From the NCBI RefSeq assembly GCF_017377855.1, contig NZ_JAFREP010000038.1, positions 1 to 64,000 on the forward strand: a stretch of 64,000 nucleotides of DNA, written 5' to 3'. The stretch comes from Acanthopleuribacter pedis. GTDB taxonomy: Bacteria > Acidobacteriota > Holophagae > Acanthopleuribacterales > Acanthopleuribacteraceae. The translations under genes were made by a program, and so were the position numbers. The notes under the pieces are model-generated. The model made no database searches and was not told the DNA's origin. It worked only from the letters and a program-made list of their open reading frames with translations. This document shows positions 32,607-40,606 of this stretch, one piece after another (the stretch's first letter is position 1; every line of letters begins with the position of its first letter).

Positions 32607-34082
32607 CTAACCAAAGGTGTCGAGCAGGGTTTGCACTTCCTCCGGGCTGAGTAGGCGCGGGAATTTTCGCTGGCCGCCCTCGGCACGACCGATGGCTTCC
32701 AAGAAGGTGCCCCGTTGTGGGACCATCACCAGCCGCGGCGGGTTGATGCGCCCGTCGCCGCGGTAATCGTCATAATCCTGGTTCTCACCGCGCAAGCCTT
32801 GGTCCAAGCGGTCGGCCCAGGCGGCATCCGGCTGGTGTTCCCCGATGAGAAACCAGACGTGTCGCCGTGTTTCGATGTCGGGACCCAGCGAGAAGTCGGC
32901 GAAGGAGGGGGTGACGGCCATCATCGCACGTTGGAGTTCTTGTTCCGTGACCTTTTCGTCAAAGGCGCTGGTGGTTTTGTCGCGCCCGACCCGGTCGAGG
33001 ACGAGCGGGTTCACTGAACGGAATATCAGCACGTCGCCGATACGGTAACGCCACAGGCCGGAACAGGAACTGACCACCACGCGATAGGGGGTTTCGACCT
33101 CTAAGTCAGCGTAACCGTGGAGTTTGCCTTGATCATCCTCAAATTCGTAGAACACGCCGTAGTGATGCTGGAAGCGCATGCCCTGTTCGCCGGGCACTTG
33201 GAAGGCGCCGATCCCGATTTCCGAGGCCGCGTAGACTTCCACGGTGGTGACCCGCGGCCCGGCCAGCGCTTCAATTTTGGCGCGGTAGGGTGTGATCGCC
33301 ATGCCGCCGTGAATCAAAAATCGCAGGTGCGGCATGGTTTCTTCAATCGAACGACCGCTTCGTGCGGCAACGGCCTCCAACAACGTGAGTTGCCAAATGG
33401 GAATGCCGGATATGGCGCCGACGGCTTTGCCCGAACAGCAAATGTCGACGAGGGCGTTGAGGCGACGTTCCCAGGGTTCGAGCGACGCCACCTCGGGCGG
33501 CGGTTGGGTTAATCGGTCTAACAAACGGGGGGCGAGGTATTTGGTTAGCGCGGACATATCGCCTGCCAAGACGCCGTTTTCATCACGGGCCAGGTTGGTG
33601 CTGCCCGCCATGTACAGGGTCTGGCTCAAAAGCGGTGCTTGTCCCGGCTGGTCGGCGAGCAAGTGCGCGAAAAAATCGATGGCGGCTTTGCGGTTGATCG
33701 ACGCCATTTCGGCGGAGTAGGGCACGAATTTGGTGCGGCCGCTGGTGGTTCCCGACGACAGGCAAAACATGTCGACTCGGCCTGGCCAAGCTTCATCAAC
33801 CAGGGGTTGAACGCCCGCGGCGGCGAGCGGACTCCGTGCGCCGAGCCATTGCACCCAGGTGTCGTAATCCAGCACCGGCACGCGCTGCTGGAAGGCGGCA
33901 AACAGATCGGGCTGCCGCAACACATCCGCGAAGCCGTACGCTTTGCCGTAACGCGTGTTTTGGGCGCGGGTCAGCAGGTCGCGCAAGGTGTCGTGCGGGG
34001 TGCCGCTTGGGCGTCGTTGTGTGCGGCGACGGGCCCAGGCGCCCGCGAGCGGTTTGATCAACGGCGCCAAGAGTCGGGTCAT
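32607..34082 (-). CDS. GH3-family acyl-adenylate ligase, 491 aa
   Basis: Related to plant GH3 (jasmonate/auxin-amino acid ligase) proteins of the ANL adenylating superfamily. ATP-binding motif 1 is CLSSGTTSGRTKFVPYS, motif 2 is VYAASEIGIGAFQ, and motif 3 is LWRYRIGDVLIF. The C-terminal cap contains DEKVTEQELQRAM. The length is close to other bacterial GH3 proteins. Such enzymes join a carboxylic acid to an amino acid through an adenylate; bacterial substrates are mostly unknown. Its start overlaps by 4 bp the end of the upstream alpha/beta hydrolase gene, and a GT-B gene follows, suggesting a small pathway making and trimming a conjugate (inference). Confidence 0.9.
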   Translation of the reverse strand: MTRLLAPLIKPLAGAWARRRTQRRPSGTPHDTLRDLLTRAQNTRYGKAYGFADVLRQPDLFAAFQQRVPVLDYDTWVQWLGARSPLAAAGVQPLVDEAWPGRVDMFCLSSGTTSGRTKFVPYSAEMASINRKAAIDFFAHLLADQPGQAPLLSQTLYMAGSTNLARDENGVLAGDMSALTKYLAPRLLDRLTQPPPEVASLEPWERRLNALVDICCSGKAVGAISGIPIWQLTLLEAVAARSGRSIEETMPHLRFLIHGGMAITPYRAKIEALAGPRVTTVEVYAASEIGIGAFQVPGEQGMRFQHHYGVFYEFEDDQGKLHGYADLEVETPYRVVVSSCSGLWRYRIGDVLIFRSVNPLVLDRVGRDKTTSAFDEKVTEQELQRAMMAVTPSFADFSLGPDIETRRHVWFLIGEHQPDAAWADRLDQGLRGENQDYDDYRGDGRINPPRLVMVPQRGTFLEAIGRAEGGQRKFPRLLSPEEVQTLLDTFG

Positions 34083-35332
34083 AGGGTTAAACCCTCCAGC
34101 CAGGGGTCCAGGTGTTCAATAAAACGTTCCGCCTGGAAAATCAGATCCGAGTGGGTGACCTTGCGACTGGGATCCTTGCTGTACACAAATTCGACCTTTC
34201 CGTCGGGGAAAATGGTTTTGAGGGTGTTGATGTCGGAAAAGGATTTGAGCGTGGGCGAGTTGGGTGCCATCACGTCGCCTTCACCCTCGGCAAACAGCAC
34301 CATGGTGGGAACGTTGGACAAATAGCTGTTGGTCAGTGGCTCCAAGTCTTTGAGGTCCAGGTAACGGTGGAAGTAACCGGAATCGGAGCCGATGTCCTGC
34401 TCGAAGATGGCCAGGACCTCGTCCTCAATGGAAAACACCGGGATCAGGTCCTTGGAGGTGAAGTTGAGAAAGTCGCGGCCGGAGACAAACATCTTCTGGA
34501 AAATGGCGCGGGCCTTTTTCATGGCTTGGGCGACGGCTTCCGGGTCGTTGGGATCGATCCCGACGAGGTTGGAAATGGCGCGGCCCACCAAGGTTTTTTG
34601 GCGTTTGGTGGCTGAATCGACCACGTCGTCGAGGCAAAGGACCGGGCTGATGAGGGCGACGCCGCGAATTTGCACGCGGTCGATGTTGCCGGTTTCGTTG
34701 AGCCAGCGCAGGAAGTTCACAATCACGCTGCAGCCGAAACTGGTACCGATCAGGAACGGCGAGCCTTTTTTGCCGACGTGTTTAATTTTGCGGTTGTTGA
34801 TATCGAGGATCAGATCGAGGATCTGGTGAAACACTACTTCCTTGTGGAACCGACGGGCGGGGTAGTTGATGTAATAAGCGGAGCCGTACTTGAGGAAGGC
34901 CTTGCGCAGCAGGTAAAACGCCTCGTTGCCGTCGGGCACGAACCCGGGAAAGAGCAGGGCGGGGTTGTTGCGCATGCGGTAGTGTTTTTCTTTGTAAATC
35001 GCGCAGGCCAGTTCGTCGAAAGGGCGCGAGGTGCTTTCGATATCGCGGCGCAGTTCGTGCAAGCGCGGATTGGCGCGGCCTTTGAGCTTGAAGCGTTTGA
35101 TTTTACGGCTGAGGTGGGTCCGCGCGATTTTGGCGACGACCAAGTTTTCGACGATTTGAGAAATGGCGTCGTCGTCGAGGGGTCCGCGTCGGTTATCGAT
35201 ACGGCCGACTTTGGCGTTGATTTGTTCGGCCACTTCCTTGATTTTGAAGAAGCGACTTAGTTTTACAAATTTCAGATACCAGCGAACCTTGGGATTTAGG
35301 TTCTCACCGATCTGAAAATAATCCTTGTCCAT
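34079..35332 (-). CDS. Alpha/beta-hydrolase-fold protein, 417 aa
   Basis: A charged N-terminal region (residues 1-110) precedes an alpha/beta-hydrolase core. It has NNPALLFPGFVPDGNEAFYL near the oxyanion strand, nucleophile elbow FLIGTSFGCSVIV (G-x-S-x-G), a catalytic acid in LFAEGEGDVMAP and a histidine in KVTHSDLI. The triad therefore appears complete. It could be a lipase, acyltransferase or amidase. The gene overlaps the following GH3 gene by 4 bp, so the ligase and hydrolase are made together. There is no signal peptide, so it is cytoplasmic or peripheral. The exact reaction cannot be read from the sequence. Confidence 0.75.
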   Translation of the reverse strand: MDKDYFQIGENLNPKVRWYLKFVKLSRFFKIKEVAEQINAKVGRIDNRRGPLDDDAISQIVENLVVAKIARTHLSRKIKRFKLKGRANPRLHELRRDIESTSRPFDELACAIYKEKHYRMRNNPALLFPGFVPDGNEAFYLLRKAFLKYGSAYYINYPARRFHKEVVFHQILDLILDINNRKIKHVGKKGSPFLIGTSFGCSVIVNFLRWLNETGNIDRVQIRGVALISPVLCLDDVVDSATKRQKTLVGRAISNLVGIDPNDPEAVAQAMKKARAIFQKMFVSGRDFLNFTSKDLIPVFSIEDEVLAIFEQDIGSDSGYFHRYLDLKDLEPLTNSYLSNVPTMVLFAEGEGDVMAPNSPTLKSFSDINTLKTIFPDGKVEFVYSKDPSRKVTHSDLIFQAERFIEHLDPWLEGLTL

Positions 35333-35408
35333 GTGTGCTCAACAAAAGACACGGCCTCGGCGCCGCGTCGTGGGATTCTTCCGGTCGGGGTGAGCCGATG
35401 TCGCGGGT

Positions 35409-36530
35409 TTATTGGCCGGAAATTTTGTCGATGATTTCGGCGGTGAGCTTGGTTTTGAGGGCTTCCCACACCAGGTTGCGAACTTCTTCTTTGGCGTTTT
35501 TGGGGGCCATCAAGCCCAGTGGTACGCGGGCGCCGCCGGAGCCGGTTTTGGCGCCGGAATAACTTTCGCCAAAGATGGAATGGCAAATCGAGTTGAGGCT
35601 GATGGACTTGTTGGTGGTGCGCAAGCTGGCGACCAGGTAGTCGTCGATAATGCCGAAGACGACGACCGTCTCAATGCCCTCCATGCGCAGGAACTTGTCA
35701 GCGATGTAGGGTAGGGCGTCGCGGCGGTCGGGTTTGAGGAATTCCAAACCGGTGACGAGCACGGAACCGACGATTTTTTTGTTCTGGTTGGCAATCTCTT
35801 CCAGTTCAAAGAAGTAACGGGGAATGGGGTAGTTGCGGACATTGGTAATGATGTTGATATCGACCCGTTTGAGCAGGTACAGGAAACAATCGATATCGAG
35901 CTGACGGGTGTTTTCCGAAACCAGATTGCCGGTATCGTTTTCGATGGCGAACAGCAGGGCGGTGGCGACGTTGACATCTTCCTCGGACTCTTCATTGAGT
36001 TGGAAGCCGGAATTGAGCAGGTACTCGCAAATCATGGTGGCGGTGGCGCCCATGACGCGAATGTCTTTGAGGATGTAGTCGCCCTCGGGATTGTCCTCGT
36101 GGTGGTCGATGATGATGTCGGGCTGAACGGTTACGCTCTGCAGGTTCTTTTGACCGGAGCTGGCCACGTCCACAAAAATTTTGAGGCTGTATTCGTCGTA
36201 ATCTTTGGCGTTGTCGACGCGCCGCATTTGGATGTTGAGCAGATTGACGAAGGTGCGGTTCTGGGGATGGGAAATCTCGCCCCCGTAAAAAATAACCACA
36301 CTGGCGCTGGAATTGATTTTTTTGATCAGCCAGGACAAACCAAAGGCCGAGCCGATGGCGTCGGGATCGGGATTGTCTTGGGTGAAAATCGCCACTTTGT
36401 CGCCACGTTTCAGGTCTTTCACCGTTTCGGCAAGAATTTCATGGGGTTCGGTGGGCGCGGGTTTTTCAGTGACCGCAACCGCCGTCTCTTCATTCTCGCT
36501 CGGTTTTGTCATGGGTTCGACACTACTCAT
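35409..36530 (-). CDS. DHH-family phosphoesterase (NrnA-like), 373 aa
   Basis: A DHH/DHHA1 phosphoesterase. Motif I is FTQDNPDPDAIGSAFGL, motif II contains IFVDVASSG, motif III is DIIIDHHEDNPEG (the DHH triad), and the DHHA1 end has GGARVPLG (family GGGH-like, here GGAR). Relatives degrade nano-RNA, pAp or cyclic dinucleotides. The first 40 residues are a disordered Pro/Glu-rich extension. The ATG at 36530 has GGAG 9 bases upstream; a TTG at 36545 is less likely. The last motif differs from canonical GGGHxxAAG, so substrate range may differ. It lies between murJ and the hydrolase gene in a minus-strand run. Confidence 0.85.
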   Translation of the reverse strand: MSSVEPMTKPSENEETAVAVTEKPAPTEPHEILAETVKDLKRGDKVAIFTQDNPDPDAIGSAFGLSWLIKKINSSASVVIFYGGEISHPQNRTFVNLLNIQMRRVDNAKDYDEYSLKIFVDVASSGQKNLQSVTVQPDIIIDHHEDNPEGDYILKDIRVMGATATMICEYLLNSGFQLNEESEEDVNVATALLFAIENDTGNLVSENTRQLDIDCFLYLLKRVDINIITNVRNYPIPRYFFELEEIANQNKKIVGSVLVTGLEFLKPDRRDALPYIADKFLRMEGIETVVVFGIIDDYLVASLRTTNKSISLNSICHSIFGESYSGAKTGSGGARVPLGLMAPKNAKEEVRNLVWEALKTKLTAEIIDKISGQ

Positions 36531-36614
36531 GGCTTGTAACTCCAAACTTCTTTGATCACGGGGTGTGAAAGGGGCTGAAACAAAGGACAGACCTTTGACG
36601 AGTGGGCCATTCTA

Positions 36615-38186
36615 TCACGGCTTACCCCGTTTGCGACGGAGCCGTGTGACCCAAGAGACGCGCATGAAAACGATCAGAATGCCATACACCAATATAGAGG
36701 AAACCAAACGCAAGATCAAAGGAAGTGGTTCGGGATCCCCCGCACCGGGGGTAAGCCAAATGGGTACGAAGGCCAGTGCCGCGGCCGTAACCTTCGTTAA
36801 ATCAGTGGTAAACTCGCGTGGCCAGCGCACCTGAAAATGGTGATAAGCCTGTTGTAAGGCCAGCGCAAACAGCAGCCAAGAACTGACCAAAGTCGCCAAT
36901 GCAACCCCGCAATGGGCCAAATTTTTCGGGAAAAATGAGGGGAAGATAAAACAGCCCGCCATGTTGACCACGGCCGCGATGGTGGCGACGACGACGGAAA
37001 TCGATACTTTTTTCTTGGCGTAAAAGGATTGGCTCAGAATGCGGTACCAGGAAATCGGCAGCAGCGCCATGCTGTGAAAGATCAGCGCGCTGTAGGTTAG
37101 CGTGAGGCTGCGGTCGTCGAACGCGCCGCGTTGAAAGAGCAGGCTGAGCACGGGGGCGCCGGAGACGAGCAGCCCGACGGCGGCGGGGAGGGTGACCAGG
37201 CTCATGGCGGAAAGGCCGGCCCACAGGCTTTGGTTCATGCCGTGTTCGTCTTTTTTGCCGGCTTGGCGGGCCAGCAACGGCAAAATGCTGGTGGAGATGG
37301 CGGCGGCGAACACGCCCAAAACCAATTCGATCATGCGGTTTGAGTTAAACAGCGCCATGGAGGCGCCCTCAAACAGGTTAACCGCCACGGCGGTGCTGAC
37401 CAGCGCGTTAATTTGCACGACGCCCGCGCTGAAGGTGGTGGGCAACCACAGGCGGAAGGCTTCGGCGGTTTTGGGGGTCCACATGCGCGTGGTGGGGTTG
37501 AGCGGAAAACCCAAACGCATTAACTGGAGCCATTGCAGGAAAAATTGCAAAAAACCGCCGCACAAAACGCCAATGCACAGGCCCCAAATCGGGCTGTCCC
37601 AGTGGTCGCGCAGGGTCCAGCCGAAGCTGATGATGCAGATGTTGAGCAGGATCGGCGTGAAGGCGGGCAGGGCGAAGCGATTTTTGGTGTTGAGCACGCC
37701 TTGGCAGATGGCGGCGAGGCTGATAAAGATCAGGTAGGGGAACAGCATCCGCGTGGGTAGGATCAGGCGAGCGAGGAATTCGGGATCGCTGCCGCCGCCG
37801 CTGCTGGGCGTGAGCACCCGCAGGATGAAGGGCAGCATGACCGGCATCAACAAGATAATGGATCCGACGACCAGGGTCGCGGCCACCAAGATCAGGCTGA
37901 ACATGGCGCGGGCGAATTCGCGGGCGCGTTGTTCGGCTTCCTCCGGCGGTTCGCCGCCGAGTGTTTCCGCCAGGATCGGCACGAAGGCGGACGACATCAC
38001 CCCTTCCGCCATCAGGCGGCGGAACAGGTTGGGGAGCATAAAGGCCATCACCCAGATGTCGGCGGAACGACTGGTGCCCAACAGGTAGTTGGTCAACAGG
38101 TCGCGCATCAGGCCGAACACGCGGGAGCAGGCGGTCATCATCGCCATCACTTGACTGTTGCGGAAAAACTGTTTCAGCTCACTCAT
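36615..38186 (-). CDS. murJ: Lipid II flippase MurJ, 523 aa
   Basis: A MOP-superfamily integral membrane protein that flips undecaprenyl-linked lipid II for peptidoglycan synthesis. About 13-14 TM helices are visible. Hallmarks: N-terminal MMTACSRVFGLMRDLLTNYLLG (family SRxxGxxRD), DIWVMAFMLPNLFRRLMAEG and SSAFVPILAE, all typical of MurJ/MviN. The central cavity helices follow in order. The length matches the family. No cell-division genes accompany it. It begins a minus-strand run continuing into the DHH gene (84 bp gap). Confidence 0.95.
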   Translation of the reverse strand: MSELKQFFRNSQVMAMMTACSRVFGLMRDLLTNYLLGTSRSADIWVMAFMLPNLFRRLMAEGVMSSAFVPILAETLGGEPPEEAEQRAREFARAMFSLILVAATLVVGSIILLMPVMLPFILRVLTPSSGGGSDPEFLARLILPTRMLFPYLIFISLAAICQGVLNTKNRFALPAFTPILLNICIISFGWTLRDHWDSPIWGLCIGVLCGGFLQFFLQWLQLMRLGFPLNPTTRMWTPKTAEAFRLWLPTTFSAGVVQINALVSTAVAVNLFEGASMALFNSNRMIELVLGVFAAAISTSILPLLARQAGKKDEHGMNQSLWAGLSAMSLVTLPAAVGLLVSGAPVLSLLFQRGAFDDRSLTLTYSALIFHSMALLPISWYRILSQSFYAKKKVSISVVVATIAAVVNMAGCFIFPSFFPKNLAHCGVALATLVSSWLLFALALQQAYHHFQVRWPREFTTDLTKVTAAALAFVPIWLTPGAGDPEPLPLILRLVSSILVYGILIVFMRVSWVTRLRRKRGKP

Positions 38187-38235
38187 AACCGGCGGAGCAT
38201 AGCAGATTCAACCAGGGAAAACAGGCTAAATCCTT

Positions 38236-38260
38236 CGGTTATTGCACTTCTTAGGTTTAA
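38236..38260 (+). repeat. Dispersed gene-end repeat, copy 3
   Basis: CGGTTATTGCACTTCTTAGGTTTAA is a diverged copy of the 31474/49631 repeat, again overlapping the stop codon (38257-38259) of a minus-strand gene. Confidence 0.55.
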
Positions 38261-38727
38261 GGCGTTGTGGCAAGGTGTTTCAAAAAGCGCTTCAGTTTGG
38301 GGTGCAGATAGGTTTCGGAGTACAGGATCAGCAGATCTGTCTGGTGCTGAATGATCATAAATCGGGTTTGGATGAGGGTTTGCCTCAAAAAAGGCGGTTG
38401 GATGTGTTGGAGGTGTTTGGCGGCACGAGTTGCGGCGGCTTCAGCCTCATACGATAAAGAGAGGATGCCCAAGTGATGGCGGTAATGCTCAGGATCCCGA
38501 GCGAGGAAATAATCGGTTTTGGTCACGCTTTGAAGGCCGATCAAGAGGTCCGCGTGAAGGTGGCGGCTCACGTACTTTTCGGCATGAGGGCCTTGCTGAT
38601 GGTATTCGGAAAGCTGATAGCCGTCCCAGTCGGCGCTGATGTGGGCGACAAAGGTGGCGCGGATCCTGTCGGCATGCGCGGAATCGGAAAGGGTGATCAC
38701 AAGTGCAAAGAACCAAAGCAGCGGCAT
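38257..38727 (-). CDS. Secreted hypothetical protein, candidate periplasmic immunity protein, 156 aa
   Basis: No family is recognised. A signal peptide (residues 1-19, PLLWFFALVITLSDSAHA) predicts export to the periplasm. The mature part is His-rich (DPEHYRHHLGILSL; AAKHLQHIQPPFL) and mostly helical, with no catalytic motif. It is the last gene of the T6SS cargo run, 135 bp after the L,D-transpeptidase-like gene. Tlde1-type effectors act in the periplasm and are neutralised by exported immunity proteins encoded directly downstream, so position and export fit that role. This is inference from layout. A dispersed repeat covers its stop codon. Confidence 0.65.
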   Translation of the reverse strand: MPLLWFFALVITLSDSAHADRIRATFVAHISADWDGYQLSEYHQQGPHAEKYVSRHLHADLLIGLQSVTKTDYFLARDPEHYRHHLGILSLSYEAEAAATRAAKHLQHIQPPFLRQTLIQTRFMIIQHQTDLLILYSETYLHPKLKRFLKHLATTP

Positions 38728-38862
38728 CAGGGGGTCCTTGTCGGGTTTCAGGGCGGGTTAGGGTCATTGAACAATGAGGTCTGGGATAGGTGCGAGGATG
38801 ATGCATTCTTTAGCGATTTATTTCATCCGCGAGGCGGCGTTCGCCAAGCCCGGCCGTTTGGG

Positions 38863-39423
38863 TTATGGCGCCTTTTTTAACGGGGGACGGGTGGCCTTGT
38901 GGTACGTGATGGTCATGTTGCGGGCTTTGCCGATTTGCGCGAGCCGGTCGGCGCGCCCGGCGGCGGTTGCCCCGGAAAGAGCGATGAGGTAATCGTTGAA
39001 CATGTCGAAGCCGCGTGGACCGTTGCAGATTTCAATACAACCAATGGAGGCGTAAACCTCGGTATGGGGATCGTCGGGACCATCGTGGATGAGAAAGTTG
39101 TCGTAGACCTGCCACGCGCCCCGCTCCACGGAACGAGCGGAGTGGACGGTATAGTGCGGCAACCAACTTTTGATGACGTGGGTTTGTAAATCGGCCAAGC
39201 CGACAACCCGTGCCTCGGGTCCCTTACCCCGATCTTTGCCTTGAATGCCAAAGCGGAAGACTTCAAAGTGACGTTCGGCTTTTTTGCCCAGATCATCGCT
39301 GCCCGCGACGGTCAGTCGGTAGGTGGGAATGAGGAAATGACCCAATGCGTGGCCGTCGGGGTACGCCCAGGTGAGGGCTTCGCCCACAATGACGTTGGTC
39401 ATGGTCAGTTTGATGGGTCTCAC
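38863..39423 (-). CDS. L,D-transpeptidase-like (YkuD/DUF2778-type) protein, candidate T6SS effector, 186 aa
   Basis: Translation is assigned to a GTG at 39423 with GAGGAG 9 bases upstream; the frame runs much further 5' but is Arg/Pro-rich and over GC-rich DNA, so not coding. The catalytic signature of YkuD-type cysteine enzymes is present: His113 in FLIHDG, then Ser126-Ile-Gly-Cys129-Ile in YASIGCIEICNG, 13 residues after the His, close to the spacing of Tlde1-type T6SS effectors. There is no signal peptide, as expected for a protein delivered by T6SS. It sits 59 bp after the beta-propeller gene in the VgrG/Rhs run. A non-effector YkuD role is possible. Confidence 0.65.
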   Translation of the reverse strand: MRPIKLTMTNVIVGEALTWAYPDGHALGHFLIPTYRLTVAGSDDLGKKAERHFEVFRFGIQGKDRGKGPEARVVGLADLQTHVIKSWLPHYTVHSARSVERGAWQVYDNFLIHDGPDDPHTEVYASIGCIEICNGPRGFDMFNDYLIALSGATAAGRADRLAQIGKARNMTITYHKATRPPLKKAP

Positions 39424-39482
39424 GGTTCGACTCCTCACGGACGGCGGTTGGGTTGCAGGGGCGGGACGGTCGCGGCCTATGG

Positions 39483-40571
39483 TTAGGGGGCTTCGATGAC
39501 CGCCAAATCTTCTTGACGGGGAAAGGGGGTGGTTGGTCGCGCGCGCGCTAGAAAACCCTGGGTTCGCGACGCCTTGAGATCGGCCGTAACCGGTTCGTTT
39601 TTCGGCGTTTTCCATAGGCAGACGCGGCCGTCGCGCCCGGCGGAAGCCATGCGACCCGAGGCGTGATGGGCCTGGATGGCGCAAACCGCTTCCCGGTGGG
39701 CGGGAACGCGGCGCGCGACTTGCCCGGAACCGAGGTCGACGGCGACGAGGTTGCCGGAGGCGCCGGGGCACCAGAGCGTGGTGCCGTCTGCCGAAAAAGC
39801 CTGCTGCGCGACCAAGGGCGTGTGATGGGAAAGGGTCCAGGGTTGGGCGGGCGGCGGGACGTCGTCCTCGCCGTACCATTCCAGTACCTGTTCGCATTCC
39901 GGGAAGCGAAAGACGCAAACCTCGGGACCGGGAAAACCGCCGAGGGCGGCGAGGTAGGCCCCGTCGGGACTCCAGGCGAGGTGCGGTGTATCCATGAAAT
40001 TTTCAAGTTCGACGTTGAGCGGGACCAAGTTTTCGCGATCCAAATGAAGAAAACGAACGGCGCAGGCGCCTTGTTCAAAGAGGGTGTTGGCCATGAGTTG
40101 CGCCTCGGGGTGCAGGGCGAGCGTGTCCATGCTGCCGCGGCCCCAATAGGTGAATGCCAGGCGCCCGTCGCTGAAGTTAAATACGTCGGTGCCTTCAGAA
40201 CCCCAACGGGCGGCAAAGAGCCGTTCACCCCGCGCATCGAATGCCAGCGATGTGTAACCCGGTTGTGTGTCGGCGGCGGGCGGTGTCCCCAGTTCGCGAA
40301 GTTTTTGGCCGGTCGCGCTGTCGTGAATCTCAATCATCCGTTCGGCGCCCGCGGTTGCCAGCAACGGCAGGCTTGGATGAAAGGCGGCGTCAAAAAGTCG
40401 GGGGTCCGAGGGGTTGCCAAAGGTGTAGGCCGGGATCAGTTCTTGGTCTTGAAGGGTGAGCACGGCGTTGTGGTTTTTGTCCGCGGCCAGGATGAGTAAC
40501 TGGTTGCCCCGCGGGCTGAAAAATACCTTGGCAATGGGGCCCCCAAAAGAATAACAAGCCGTCAAATCCAT
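39483..40571 (-). CDS. WD40/YVTN-type beta-propeller protein, candidate immunity protein, 362 aa
   Basis: A cytoplasmic propeller: repeated blades such as VFFSPRGNQLLILAADKNH, DAAFHPSLPLLATAGAER, LAFDARGERLFAARWG, LAWSPDGAYLAALGGFPG and ASAGRDGRVCLWKTPK, the last a textbook WD blade. About seven blades are expected from the length. There is no signal peptide. It starts 35 bp after the stop of the Rhs-deaminase gene, the place where the cognate immunity gene of a polymorphic toxin is found. Immunity proteins are usually small, so a propeller would be unusual; it could instead be a chaperone or structural partner. The immunity role is inferred from position and matching cytoplasmic location only. 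Confidence 0.75.
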   Translation of the reverse strand: MDLTACYSFGGPIAKVFFSPRGNQLLILAADKNHNAVLTLQDQELIPAYTFGNPSDPRLFDAAFHPSLPLLATAGAERMIEIHDSATGQKLRELGTPPAADTQPGYTSLAFDARGERLFAARWGSEGTDVFNFSDGRLAFTYWGRGSMDTLALHPEAQLMANTLFEQGACAVRFLHLDRENLVPLNVELENFMDTPHLAWSPDGAYLAALGGFPGPEVCVFRFPECEQVLEWYGEDDVPPPAQPWTLSHHTPLVAQQAFSADGTTLWCPGASGNLVAVDLGSGQVARRVPAHREAVCAIQAHHASGRMASAGRDGRVCLWKTPKNEPVTADLKASRTQGFLARARPTTPFPRQEDLAVIEAP

Positions 40572-40606
40572 TGTGATTTACTCCCTTAAAACAAGGTGAT
40601 GGTTGT

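Noticed and set aside
39424-39918. N-terminal extension of the L,D-transpeptidase-like protein
   Set aside because: The extension is Arg/Pro-rich, unlike a protein domain, and overlaps the end of the propeller gene; a good SD precedes the GTG at 39423.
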